Assembly (NCBI GenBank): GCA_963926055.1
Contig: CAWUVK010000003.1
Coordinates: 62,001 to 126,000 of the forward strand
Direction: 5' to 3'
Length of the DNA: 64,000 bases
DNA from: CAJXJP01 sp963926055
GTDB lineage: Bacteria > Patescibacteriota > Gracilibacteria > BD1-5 > UBA6164
The translations under genes and the position numbers were made by a program. Below are positions 22,174-33,676 of this stretch, in pieces. The notes beneath the pieces were generated by a model. The model saw only the letters and a program-made list of their open reading frames with translations, had not been told where the DNA came from and did no database searches. Position 1 is the first letter of the stretch; each line of letters opens with the position of its first letter.

Positions 22174-24993
22174 TTATTTTTTTAAATATTTGTTTATCGC
22201 TTCAGCTGTATAAGAATCTTTCAATTTAGAAATATCGTCTACCGTTCCAGTTCATAGGAGTTCTCAACCTGCATCTCACCCTTGTTTTCAGATATCAATA
22301 ATATGGTCAGCATTCATAATAACGTCCATATTGTGTTCAATTACTAATACACTGTTTCCTTTATTTACCAGAGTATGAAGAATATTAAGAAGTTTTTGTA
22401 CATCTTGGAAATGTAGACCGGTCGTAGGTTCATCTAATATGTAAAATGTCTTTGTTGTTGATCTTTTTGATAATTCAGTTGCCAACTTAATTCTTTGAGC
22501 TTCTCAACCCGAAAGAGTCACACTTGATTGTCCAAGTTTAATATATCAAAGTCCAACATCATTGAGAACTTCTATGGTTTTTAGGATTTTTGGATGAGCT
22601 GAGAAAAAGTCCATTGTTTCCTCTATTGTCATATTTAAGACCTGAGAAATAGTTTTTCATTTATATTTTATTTGTAGTGTTTCTGTATTATATCTTTGTC
22701 ATCTACATGATTCACATTCTATATATACTGGTGGTAAAAAGTGCATTTCAATCTTTTTTACCCCATCTCATTCACATTCAGCACAACGACCTTGTTTGGT
22801 ATTAAAACTAAATCTTCCTGGTCCATATCCTCTCACTTGAGCTTCACTCGTTTGAGCAAATACTTCACGAATAGCAGTAAATACGCCTGTATATGTAGCT
22901 GGATTTGAACGAGGAGTTTTACCAATTGGACTTTGGTCAATAACTACAGCTTTATCGAGATTTTCGATTCATTTTATTTCTTTATGTTGTCCAACTTGTC
23001 TTTTTGCTCTATTGAGTTGATTCATTAAATGGTTTGCCAGAATATCGTTTACGAGACTTGATTTTCAAGAACCTGAAACACCAGTGACAACTACAAAATT
23101 TGAAAGAGGGATTTTTACATCAATATTTTTCAAATTATTTTGATTTGCTCAGATAATTTCTAAATATTTGTCTATTTTTCTTTTTGGTCTTTCAATAATA
23201 ATATTAGAATCTGGATGTAAAAATGGACCGGTCACAGACTCTCCGCTATCTATAAGCTCTTGCATATTTCACTGCGCAATTATTTGTCATCCATGAATTC
23301 AAGCTCCCGGTCAAATATCTATAATATGATCTGCTTGCCTCATAATATCTTCATCATGCTCAACAATAATAAGAGTATTTCAAAGATCTCTGAGTTTTTT
23401 AAGATTTTCAATAAGCATATCATTATCACGAGGATGCAGTCCAATAGAAGGTTCATCTAAGACATAAATAATACCTTCTAATTTTGTCCCAATTTGAGTA
23501 GCTAGACGAATTCTTTGTGCTTCTCATCCAGATAAAGTTCCTGCTTTTCTTGAAATAGTCATATAAGAAAGTCCAACTCACTCGAGAAATTCTAAACGTT
23601 CAACGGCATTTTTAAATACTTTTTGGACCATTTTTTGTTGTGTTGCTGAAGTTTTTAGATTTTTTAAAAAATCTATAGCCTTATCAACTGATAAATCTGC
23701 GAGTTCTCAAATATTTTTTCCATCTAATTTTACTGCGAGTGATTCTTGATTTAACCTATGTCCATCACATAAGTGACAATCCATATCCACTACATAATCT
23801 TCATAGGTACCTTTTTCTCCACCTCAATCAAAATATCTTCTCGTAAGTGTATTAATAACTCACTCAAAACGCGAGTTATAGGTATTTTCTACTCAATATT
23901 CATTGGTAAATTTTACATCATATTTTTTGTCTCAGGTTCCGTATAATATAATATCTCTTTGTTTTTTTGTTAACTCAGAGTATTCAATATTTATATCTAT
24001 TGGGTTGTGTTTTGCTATTTCTTCTAATAATGCAAAAAAGTAATCTCATCAAAAACCAGGAGCTACGACAGCTCATTCAAGTAGAGTAAGTTTTGGATTT
24101 ATGATTTTTTCTTCGAGGAAAACTTTTTTTATTCCAAGTCATTGACACTCTCCACACGCTCAAGCATGTGAATTAAATGAAAAACTAGAAATAGATAATT
24201 CTGCTGGAATATGTCCACAATTTGAACAAACAAATACATTTGAAAAACCTTCATTTTTTCCATCAAGAGTAAAAATACCCGTTTGTCATTGTCAGATTTT
24301 AAATGATAATTCAAGTGAATCTTTGAGTCTTTTTGTATCTGGTGAATCTAAGTCTGAATAATCTTTTACTACGAGTCTATCTAAGACAATAAATATTTTT
24401 TCTTGTGAATTAAAATCAGTTATTTCATCATTTATTGTCAAAATTTTTCATTGATATAAAAAACGAATAAATCACATTTCTAGAAGTTCTTTTTTGAGTT
24501 CTTGAAAATTTTCAAATATTTCACTTAATGGTGAAACAATCATATATTTTTCGTTTTCTCAGAGTGATGTAATATAATTTATAACATCATTCATACTATC
24601 TTTTTTTACTGTTGTACCACATTTTGTACAAGTTCTTTGCCCAATATTAAGATAAAAAAGTTTATAATAGTCAAAAATTTCAGTAATAGTCCCTACCGTA
24701 GAACGTGGATTTTTACTGGTTGTTTTTTGATCAATTGAAATAGTTGGAGAAAGTCATTTTATTTCATCAACTTCAGCTTCTTCTTTCATCCCACCGATGA
24801 ACATACGTGCATAACTCGACAAACTTTCGAGGTATTTTTGTTGTCCAACAGAATAAATTGTATTAAAAGCGAGTGAAGATTTTCCAGAACCAGAAAGTCC
24901 GGTAATAACCGTCATTTTATTTTTTGGGATTTTAACACTTATATTTTTCAAATTATGTGTACGTGCTCAAATAACTTCTAGATATTTTGACAT
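22174..24993 (-). CDS. uvrA: Excinuclease ABC subunit A
   Basis: 939 residues, full length. Tandem ABC ATPase damage sensor of nucleotide excision repair, partner of Mfd and UvrB. First Walker A GLSGSGKSSLAFNT (about residue 32) and second VTGVSGSGKSSLVNDI. Zinc modules CSNCG...CGECQGLG and CAECDGDG...CESCRGQRYN are present. ABC signatures are TLSGGEAQRI-type, and Walker B motifs are YVLDEPSIGLHPRD and YILDEPTTGLHFQD. Two GACCGGTC copies lie in frame as Thr-Gly (PTTGLH and SVTGPF). Start ATG at 24993. Confidence 0.97.
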
Positions 24994-25045
24994 ATATGTT
25001 TTGTAATAATAAAACGTAAAATTTTGTTCATTTCATTTTACCCAT

Positions 25046-25083
25046 AAAAAAAAATATTCAAATAGAAAATTTGGATATTTTTT
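25046..25083. terminator. Intrinsic terminator upstream of uvrA
   Basis: A-tract, stem AATATTCAAAT/ATTTGGATATT with one G-T pair, T-tract. It ends the preceding minus-strand gene. Confidence 0.75.
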
Positions 25084-25957
25084 ATAACTCTTGTATATAA
25101 TAAATTATATGGTCTTTAATTTGTGAAACTAATCTATCTTCTAAGTGTGGATCTATGTTTATTTCTGTAATATCTATATTAATAGATGATTCTGAATGGT
25201 CTCACGTATTATTAATTGTCTTTAGTCAAATTCAACTCACAGTATATACTTTTTTATCAAACTCTAGCTCAATTTTAAAATCAAAGTTATCTTTTTCAAA
25301 ATTTACAGATGAATTATCTTTTAATAAATATAATTCAGGAAAATGATTATGAGATATTCAAATTTTTCATAAATTAAGTTTTTCTCATTTATATTTTACT
25401 TTTTCTTTATTATAAAAGCTTTCTGCTGTTCAATATTTTTTATGATTATATTTTATATTTAATAAATCTTGTGGTACATTATTTAATCATAATATAACAG
25501 ACATTAAGTTATGAAAACCTTGTGCCGTTAAAAAGTATTTAATTAATTCTAATTTAAATGATAAATCTTTTATACCTTCTTGAGTTACTAATATATTATT
25601 ATATTTATTAGTTTTATTTAAAGTAATAGTGATTTTTAAATCTGTATTATTATGATTAGATTCAATATTTTTAGTCACAAGAAATGTTATAAAAAAATTA
25701 TTTTCATCTTCAGAAAAATTAATATTAAAAAATTTAATTTTATCGTTAATTAAAAATACTCTTTCTTGATTATTTACAATATTTTCAACATTTTTCTTAA
25801 TAGGAATAATATTCCTATTAATTTTTTCTTGTTCAGTAATTGATTGTTGTTGATTTAACTCATCAGGTGTAAATAAATCTAATTGTTCTTCAGGAAAAAT
25901 AACATGTGATTTTTTTGTATTATTAATACTATTATTATCTTGTAATTGAAGCACCAT
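25082..25957 (-). CDS. Hypothetical protein, possible non-ATG start
   Basis: 291 residues from the ATG at 25957. The N-terminus is acidic and Gln-rich (FPEEQLDLFTPDELNQQ); the rest is a mixed alpha/beta, Asn/Lys-rich body with no recognised domain. GGAGG (25986-25990) lies about 28 bases upstream of the ATG but exactly 7 bases before an in-frame ATT (25976-25978). ATT initiation, as in infC, would add seven residues. No membrane segment or signal peptide. Neighbours (uvrA downstream, comF upstream) give no clear functional clue. Confidence 0.65.
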
Positions 25958-26039
25958 TTTTAGGAAAATTATATGAATAAATTTTCCTCCTTTTTTTATT
26001 AATATTATTATATATTAATACTTAACAAATGTCAAATTG

Positions 26040-26747
26040 TTAATCGGAAGCAATAACTAAACACGAAATATTTTTACAGCCATTATTATACAGTATTTTA
26101 GAAATTTCATTTAACGTATTTCATGTTGAAATAACATCATCCACAATAATAATATGAAAATTGTCAAACTTGTCTGTATACTTTTTATTGAATACAAAGC
26201 TATTTTCTAAATTTTTCTTTCTATGTTTTTTTGATATTTTACTTTGTTGTCTGGTATGTTTTGACTTTAAAATAAGATCTGAAACAACTTCTAGACCGGT
26301 CCTATCTGAAATACATTGTGCTAAAATTTGGCTTTGATTGTATCATCTTTTTAATTTTCTTAAAAATGAAACCGGAGTAGGAATTAGAATAGTATTATTT
26401 TTATTGACATCTTTTTGATATTTTATTAACAATTTTGATAAATACTTTCAGAAATCTTCAAAAATATCTTTTTTCTTATAAAATTTTCCATGGGTGATAA
26501 GTTTTTTTATCACTGGATTTTTATAATGCGTTAATAAAATAACTTTTTGAAAATATAGACCGGTCCTACAATCAGAATGTATTTCAAAGTTTTTGCTTGG
26601 ATTTTTACACACATAACATATTTCTTCAAAATTATTTTGTTGTTTCAAGCACTCAAAACACAAAAAATGTCATTCTTTTGAGCAAGAATAACATTTTTTC
26701 GGTGAAAAAATATCTTTAATTATTTTTATAATTTGTAAGTATTTCAT
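26040..26747 (-). CDS. comF: ComF family phosphoribosyltransferase-like competence protein
   Basis: 235 residues. The N-terminal zinc-finger region CYSC..CFEC..CYVC is followed by the PRTase-like domain. It includes LTHYKNPVIKKLITHGKF, IPTPVSFLRKLKRGYNQSQILAQ and the PRPP-binding loop HIIIVDDVISTGNT. The order is typical of ComF, which acts on the cytoplasmic side of DNA uptake. With comEC, pilB, pilC and a prepilin in the same window it supports natural transformation. Two GACCGGTC copies are in frame as Arg-Thr-Gly-Leu. Confidence 0.9.
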
Positions 26748-26776
26748 ATTTTTTATTTTAAATAATTTTGGAGGAA

Positions 26777-28180
26777 TTATTTAATGTTTTGAAAAATTGT
26801 AGAAAGAGATTCTACTCAGAAACCTGTATTTCATTGGTTTACATACCCATACGGTTCATATGAATTGAGTCAAACTCCTGCAATATCTAGATGTGTATAT
26901 TTTTCATTATTATCACAAAAATTTGATAAAAATGCTGCTGCCATAGATGATCCTGCCATCGTTCATCTGTTTAAATTTTCTAGATCAGCAATTTTTCATT
27001 TTGTTTTTGATACAAAATATTCATCAAATGGAAGTCTATTATATTTTTCTTCGTGTGATTTTGAATATTCTAAAAGATTTTCGATCATTTCTTCATCATT
27101 TCACATTATTCATGCATAACGAAATCCTAACGCAACCATACATGCTCCAGTAAGAGTAGCTACGGTCATTAAGTTATCTAATTTATATTTATCCGAAATA
27201 TAACTCATAACATCAGCCATAACCAGTCTTCATTCAGCATCTGTATGGATTATATCAACAGTTTTTCCATTGTAGGCTGTGATTATATCTGAAGGTTTAT
27301 ATGATTCTCCTGAGATATGATTTTCTGCTAATCAAATCGCAGCAACTATATTTACATTGAGATCTTTATTATCGAGTTGTTTTATGGTAGCAAATACACT
27401 TGCTGAACCTCACATATCTCATTTCATTTCATACATATGATCTCCTGGTTTTACTTGGATTCCACCGGTATCAAAAGTAACTCATTTTCAAACAAGTCAG
27501 ATTGTTGGAAGTTTTTTATCAATAATTCTTTCCATAATAACAACATATGGTTTGTGAACGCTTCATTTTCCAACTGCGTGTAATAATCACAATCATTTTT
27601 TTTCTATTTGTTTTGGTGTGAGAATTTTTATTTTAGTATTTTTCCATTTTGTATTTTTTACTATTTTTGCAAACGATTCTGGATAAAGAAAATTACTCGG
27701 AGTTTCACCTAAATCTCGAGCCAAGCAAATATTATCGATAAGTTCTTTTTCTGATTCTACAGTTTTATTGAGAGATTTGTCTATAAAAACGCTATAGTTT
27801 TTTTCTTCTTTTTTACTTTTGTATTCTTCAAAACTGTAGTTTGATAAAAAGAGAGATTTTAACAAGTTTGACAAGTTTTTGTCATTTTGTACACAAAATG
27901 TGAAATTCTTTGGAAGCGTTTTTGCTTGAGTAGAAACAAAATCTACGAGTTTTGATTCATCTTTTTTTGCGAGAATAAATAAAAATATGTTTTCACAATT
28001 TTTTTCTCATATAAAAATATCTAATTTTGTTGATTTATTTCCTTCTAAAAGAGAAATAATTTTATCTTTTAGAATTTTATTTTCAGATATTTCTAAAATA
28101 TTTTTAATATCTGATTTATTTTGAATTACATAAACGTGATTATTATGTTCTTTTTTGAGTTTGTGAATAATTTCAAACAT
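26777..28180 (-). CDS. pepA: Leucyl aminopeptidase, M17 family
   Basis: 467 residues. A cytosolic dinuclear-metal aminopeptidase removing N-terminal residues from peptides. The N-terminal macro-like domain is divergent. The C-terminal catalytic domain shows LARDLGETPSNFLYP, VGKGVTFDTGG, the MKWDMWGSA-like metal region (with UGA as Gly), and HTDAEGRLVMADV. These contain the Lys, Asp and Glu metal ligands. The 3' end has GYVNQGNTGFGVESL. A terminator lies just upstream of its start, so it is probably its own transcript. Confidence 0.93.
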
Positions 28181-28190
28181 ATTTTTTTAT

Positions 28191-28225
28191 TAAAAAAGTA
28201 TTTTTCTTAATATAAGAAAAATACT
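28191..28225 (-). terminator. Intrinsic terminator of the 28-31 kb operon
   Basis: 13-bp perfect stem AGTATTTTTCTTA/TAAGAAAAATACT followed on the minus strand by T6. It overlaps the TAG of the membrane-protein gene. Confidence 0.92.
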
Positions 28226-28928
28226 AAATAATTCAAGGAAACAAGGTGTGAATAATACTGTACAAACTAAAAATAAATGTAATAATTCATATAACTAATG
28301 AAATTATATTTACATAACGAATGTGAATATATAGATGAAAAAAACTAATAAAAGCAATCCATATGTAAAGTAAAATAGCTTGATAATCACTAAATAATAA
28401 AAATTTTTCTGAAAAATAAATATATATTATTATACCAAAAGAGAAAAAATAAGTAAAAATAATAGATAAAATATTTCCTCAGACATAAATATTATTAGGT
28501 ATTTTGTGATTTATATACAATACTTTAACGCAAAAATGTATACATATGGAAAATGAAAAAATACTTAATAAATATAAATAATTATAATCAAAAAAATAAA
28601 ATAAAGATGTTAATATAATTCAGAATCAAAAATATATTTTAATTTGTTTTGATATATTATTTGGGACCGGTCCTAAATTTTCATTTTCTATTTCAATATT
28701 ATTTTCTTGAGGGTAGATTATTTTTTTATTTCATTTAAAAATAAAAAAGAAAAATACAGCTAAACAGAGAAATAAAATAGGAAAATATATAAAACTTCAT
28801 AAAAGAGTTTTACCATAAAAGACATTTTCACTACTTTGAAAAAAAATGTTTTTTCCTAAGTTTGCTGTATAAAATAGATAAAAAATGAATGAAAATAACA
28901 ATGAAACTCCCACAATTAAAAATCTCAT
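28224..28928 (-). CDS. Polytopic membrane protein of unknown function
   Basis: 234 residues, strongly hydrophobic, about six predicted transmembrane helices (for example FLIVGVSLLFSFIFYLFY and FIYFPILFLCLAVFFFFIF). One acidic cytoplasmic loop (NNIEIENENLGPVPN) contains a GACCGGTC copy. Last gene of a four-gene minus-strand operon and unrelated to any family I recognise. It starts 9 bases after the preceding gene stops. Confidence 0.68.
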
Positions 28929-28937
28929 ATATCGCTA

Positions 28938-30314
28938 TTAGAAGTTAATAACTCCAAATATAACGATAAAAAACAAAATTACAAAATTTACTCATAATGA
29001 GATGTATCATTTCCTGATATACAAAGTTATATATATAAATATGAATAAAATAAAATAACGGAGTCCTTGAAAATTAAATGAAATTTCACTTAATGTTGCT
29101 TGGTTTGTTCATACCAATGGGAATGCAATGATATATAATAAAATAAAAAAACTGTAGAAAAATATAATAGCAAATATATACTGACGAATAATTACTATGA
29201 TTTTATCAATCATTTCTAAAATATAATTATATCATTTTTTTATCGCTGTATAAGAATAATTTATTCATTTTTGTTTTACTTTATATAAAACAAGATTTTG
29301 TTTTATAACTTTTCTTCTTAAATGTAAATCATCTTTTTTATTTTTTTTCGATGCAAAGAAATTTTTTATAATTTCTGTGGTATTTTCTTTTAATTTTTCG
29401 TTATATTTTCTTATAAGTAACTCAGTTCTGATATATTCATGAGAAGTTTTATCAACTTTTTTAATTTTTTTCTTTTTTGAAAAACTAGAAAAAAATTTCT
29501 GAAATTTTTCTGTTAAAATTCTTTTATAATCTTTTTCTTTTTCTATAAATTGTTTACTAGAACCAATTTGTTTGAGTAATTTATTGGTATCTTTTAGTAA
29601 ACCTTGCATATTTTCTGATTTATTTTCTTCAAGTTCTTTAAGCTCTAATAAACCAATTTTGTATAACGCTAATTCTCAAACTTCTTTGAGTTTCGCAATA
29701 TTTGTAGATTTTTTTATTTTGATAATAGAATTATACAGAGTTTTGAGTTTTTCCTTTTGAGTAGAATCTAAATTTTCAATTTCTTTATTATCAATAAGAT
29801 TTTGTAATTTTATTAAAACAAAATCTATAAGTTTATATGTTTGTTCGAGCTCTTTTTTTATAAAAAATGAATCTATATTTGTTTCTTGTGTTTTATCAAC
29901 CTTATCTTCATTTATTTTTTTCGGTTGTTTTTTTTCAGATTTTTTAAGTGTTTCAATATATATTTGATATTCTTGTTCAAGATTACGAAGTTGTTTTTGA
30001 ATATCTTGTTGTGAAGGTTTTGGTTGATCATCAGAATAAATTTCAGAAATTTCATATCCAAGGTCTTTTCTTAATTTGATATAGACTTTAAATATTTCAT
30101 TTCCCATTACTTTCCCTCTTTTTTCTTCTGAGTCTTTTGATCATACAAACGAATATGCATGTCATTCTTGCAGTTCATCTCAAATTTCTTGCAAACTTAA
30201 AATAGAGTATCATTCCTTGTGAACTCTCAGCTTTGCCTCGGTTTCATTTTCAGCTTTAAAGACCAGAGTATATTTTTTCTGACCTTTGGATACAGCTATT
30301 TTAAATTTTTTCAT
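28938..30314 (-). CDS. Coiled-coil protein with C-terminal membrane segments
   Basis: 458 residues joined across UGA codons. Residues 1-55 (FKIAVSKGQKKYTLVFKAENETEAKLRVHKEGYSILSL) resemble the small N-terminal domain seen before GspF proteins, where a residue-remapping beta-alpha unit ends in HKEGYSILSL. Residues about 95-340 are highly charged helical coiled coil. The C-terminal 110 residues contain three transmembrane helices. The function is unknown. A membrane-anchored cytoplasmic scaffold is the simplest reading of the topology. Confidence 0.68.
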
Positions 30315-30342
30315 ATAAAATTATTTCTCTTTAAAATTATTT

Positions 30343-30585
30343 TTATGCAGCTCTTGTTTGTAAATACTGATCTAAAATTGTTGCAACTTTAGGAGTATAC
30401 TCTTCTGGATTTTTTTCTAATAATAGTTTACATCATTCTTTGGCTGCAAAAAGTCATTCAGCTTTTTCTAAATTATTTTCTACTCTATTTTGCATTACAT
30501 TGAGAGCTTCATCAGCAGATGTACACTCAGATAAATTTTTAAAAATATCTTGAGATTCTATATTTTGTGTATTTTCAAATGACAT
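30343..30585 (-). CDS. Small helical protein, 80 aa
   Basis: 80 residues, acidic and helical (SADEALNVMQNRVENNLEKAEGLFAAKE..), ending LDQYLQTRAA. It sits 3 bases after the preceding 103-residue gene and is too short and interrupted by UGA to be seen under the standard code. No recognised family; part of the 28-31 kb operon. Confidence 0.62.
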
Positions 30586-30588
30586 TTT

Positions 30589-30900
30589 TTATAAATTATG
30601 GAGTAAAAACGAAAAAGAATTCATTTCTTTTTTCTTTTCTTCGGCTTCTTTTTTTCTCATTCCTGAAATAGTTCCGAAATTTTGTTGTTTTATATCTTCA
30701 AGCTCTTTTATTTCAATATTTTCAATAAAATGCGAAAGTTCTTCATAGAGATTATCAACTCATTGTTTATCTAAAACGTCTAAAGACTCTAAATAGAGTT
30801 CTTTTTGTTCTTCAGAAATGTTTATAGACTGAATCATAATTGCTATGAGTTCTTTTTTCTTTGCAATCTCATTCTGTTTTTTCAAGAAATCAAAAATCAT
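30589..30900 (-). CDS. Small helical protein, 103 aa
   Basis: 103 residues, charged and helical (FLKKQNEIAKKKELIAIMIQ), first gene of the four-gene operon that runs to 28224. No recognised domain and no membrane segment. Possibly a cytoplasmic partner of the coiled-coil membrane protein downstream. Confidence 0.62.
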
Positions 30901-31265
30901 ACTTTGATAATTAATAAATATTCATATATAAAATAACACATTTTTTATTGAATTACAAATTTAAGAATTCATCTTTTTATCTTTTAAACATTTGTGTACT
31001 ACTTATGTAATTATTTATATATTATATACTTAGTATTAGTATTAATGATTTATGTTAAAATGTCAGAAGACCTTATTTAAGCCATTTTTATAGTTTCTAC
31101 TTTTTAACATTGATTTGAAAAATATATTATATAGCTTTATATTAGCCAATAAATATGAATTTTACAAGTTTTTCACAATTTATAAAATTATTTATTGACT
31201 TGTCTTTTTTACGTAAAACTTTATAGTTGTTGTGAAAATTTTATTAAAAAGATATTTTGACATTT
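30901..31265. other. Divergent intergenic region, no gene seen
   Basis: 365 AT-rich bases between the 28-31 kb operon and ctpA. No convincing ORF. A -35-like TTGACT at 31195-31200 points towards ctpA but its -10 spacing is poor. A TATGTTAAAAT extended -10-like element is at 31051-31061. Promoters of both divergent units must lie here. Confidence 0.5.
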
Positions 31266-32567
31266 ATGAATAGTTTTAAACAAAAAAGTGTTTTTCCGGT
31301 AGTTTTTATAACTTTTTTAACAAGTTTCTTATTGTGAATATTATTTTGCCTTATTATAAGCCAAAATACTACAACTCCATTGTGAAAAACTCTCAATGAA
31401 TATAAACAAATAGTACAAAAAGATGGACAAAATTTAGATTTAAGTCGCTTTTGGCAAGTCTATGAAATTATTGAAAAGTATAGTTATGATATAGATCATA
31501 TAGAAAAACAAAAACTTATAGATTGAGCTATAAAAGGATTAGTAGAATGACTCTGAGATAAACATTCTGAATATATGACTTTGAAAGAAAAACAAAGGTT
31601 TGAAGAAAGTTTATCAGGAGATTTTCAATGAATATGAGCTGTGGTAGATAAACATCCTCTATGAATTCAAATAGATAGAGTGATAAAATGATCACCAGCT
31701 TTAAAATTTGGGATTTTAGCAAATGATATACTTGTAAGTGCAAATGGAGAATTACTCCAAGATCTTGATCTATTTGATGCTATTGACCTTATAAAAGGTC
31801 CAGCGTGAACGAGTGTTGATTTAGAAGTTCTTCGTGAATGAGAAAGTAAAATTTTAGAAATTACCGTTATTCGTGATAAAATAGTAATTCCTTCTGTAGA
31901 ATCTAAAATAATTGATAATAATACTGGATATATTGCTTTAAATATGTTTGGTGAAGATACAGTAAACGAATTTGAAAAAGCTCTTGAAGAACTATATGAT
32001 ACAGATGGTCTTATAATAGATGTTCGTGATAATGGAGGTTGATATCTTCATACAGCTACAGAAATTTTAAGTGAATTACTCCCAGACGATACGCTATTAG
32101 TAGTTACAAAATATCCAGGATTTCAACCAAATGATGTATATAAATCGGTAAGTTTTGGACCGGTCTACAATAAACCTATTGTAGTTCTAATAAATGAAAA
32201 CTCTGCAAGTGCTTCTGAAATACTTGCTTGAGCTCTTCATGATCATAAAAGATGAATTTTAGTTTGAAAAAATACCTATGGAAAATGATCAGTTCAACAA
32301 CCATTTCAAACATCAAATGATTCACTTTTAAAAATAACTATTGCAAAATGGTTTACACCAGAATGAAAAAATATTGATCAACAAGGGATTGCTCCAGATA
32401 TTGAAGTGAGTTTTGAAAAACAAGATTATATAGACAAATATGACAGACAATTAGAAGAAGCAAAAAATGTTTTAGATACATTTATACAAAATAATAATTT
32501 TACGCAAACTATAGAATTATTTAATCAAGAAGATACTCTTAAAGAAAATATTGAAAATGAAGAATAA
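31266..32567 (+). CDS. ctpA: C-terminal processing peptidase, S41 family
   Basis: 433 residues. An N-terminal signal-anchor (VVFITFLTSFLLGILFCLII) places the enzyme outside the membrane. A PDZ domain follows (GDFQGIGAVV, VIKGSPALKFGILANDILVSANGE). The tail-specific protease core comes next: GYIALNMFGEDT, GLIIDVRDNGGG, the nucleophile ENSASASEILAGAL (Ser about residue 318) and the general base GKNTYGKGSVQ (Lys). It probably processes exported or envelope proteins from their C-termini. A candidate link is the shared GSRKY tail of the surface proteins, which is inference only. Confidence 0.93.
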
Positions 32568-32588
32568 TTTTTATTCTTCATTTTTTTT
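32558..32588 (+). terminator. Intrinsic terminator of ctpA
   Basis: 10-bp perfect stem TGAAGAATAA/TTATTCTTCA with TTT loop and T8; the ctpA stop codon is in the left arm. Confidence 0.92.
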
Positions 32589-32627
32589 ATATAATAAAAT
32601 CAATACTAATTAAATTAATATAAACTT

Positions 32628-33467
32628 ATGTGAATATATTATAAAAATAAAGAAAATTTTGATATATTAATTCAAAAATTTCAAGATGATTGACATGAAA
32701 ATATTCATATCTTATCAGATTTTGATAGAACTTTAACCTATCATTTTGTTGATGGAAAAAAAAGACCAAGTATAGTTTCAGTCTTAAGAAGTGAATGATA
32801 TTTGTGAGAAGAGTATTCTAAAAAAGCATATGAATTATTTGATACATATCATCCAATAGAAATAGATCCAAACATTTCTATTAAAATGAAAAAAGAAAAA
32901 ATGTTAGAATGGTGGACAAAACATTTAGAAATAATAGTTGAGTCAAAACTTCATAAAGATGATATTTCAAAAGTTTCAAACTCAGGAATTATTCGTTTAA
33001 GAAAAGGAGTAAAAGAATTATTTTGAATATTAGATGAAAAAAATATTCCACTGGTAATTATCACAGCAAACGGTTTATGAGTAGACTCTATTTCAAGTTA
33101 TCTTGATTATGAAAAATGTAATTATAAAAATATTCATATTGTCTGAAATCAATTTGAATTTTGAGAAGATTGATTTGCAACAGGCTTTAAAAATGCTATT
33201 GTCCATGTTTTTAATAAAGATGAAACTGCCTTAGAACAATTTCCAGAAATTCATAAAAAAATAGAAAATAGAAAAAATGTTATTTTACTGTGAGATTCCC
33301 TTTGAGATGTTGGAATGATTGAATGATTTGAATATAAAAATTTAATGAAAATAGGTTTTCTCAATGATAAACAAGATAAATTATTAGAAAAATATTTAGA
33401 AAATTATGATTTAGTTATCACTTGAGATACAGATATAGATTTTTTCCATAAACTTAATATTCTATAA
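32628..33467 (+). CDS. HAD-superfamily cytosolic 5'-nucleotidase III (UMPH-1)-like protein
   Basis: 279 residues. HAD motif I is SDFDRTLTYHF (about residues 28-38), with the two aspartates. The region KRPSIVSVLRSEGYLGEEY followed by the YHPIEIDP segment is typical of the cN-III/UMPH-1 family. The LRKGVKELFGIL, PLVIITANGLG and LLGDSLGDVGM motifs supply the Lys/Ser/Asp ligands. It should dephosphorylate pyrimidine 5'-monophosphates. This family is best known from eukaryotes. The gene ends in a terminator built round a GACCGGTC palindrome. Confidence 0.85.
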
Positions 33468-33503
33468 AAAAATAATTTAGGACCGGTCCTAAATTATTTT
33501 TTT
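33466..33503. terminator. Intrinsic terminator with GACCGGTC at its apex
   Basis: A 38-base perfect palindrome: A7TAATTTAGGACC and its complement, centred on GACCGGTC (33481-33488), then T. The GACCGGTC repeat has become the tip of the hairpin. Confidence 0.9.
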
Positions 33504-33676
33504 ATCATTTTTTAACACAGAAATTTTTTTCTCATTGAAAAATTTATAATTTCTTTTATAGTAAATAAAATATTTTTTAATTATAAAAATATGATTTATA
33601 CATTTGTGAAAAAATTAATTTTATACGTTCAAAAATAAAAATATTTATTTTTATTTTATTTTCTTATTAAAAAATT

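Noticed and set aside
26784..27119. Plus-strand ORF opposite pepA with GGAGG 9 bases upstream of ATG
   Set aside because: It is antisense to the conserved C-terminal catalytic region of pepA; no conserved domain; overlap is best explained by coincidence of AT-rich composition.
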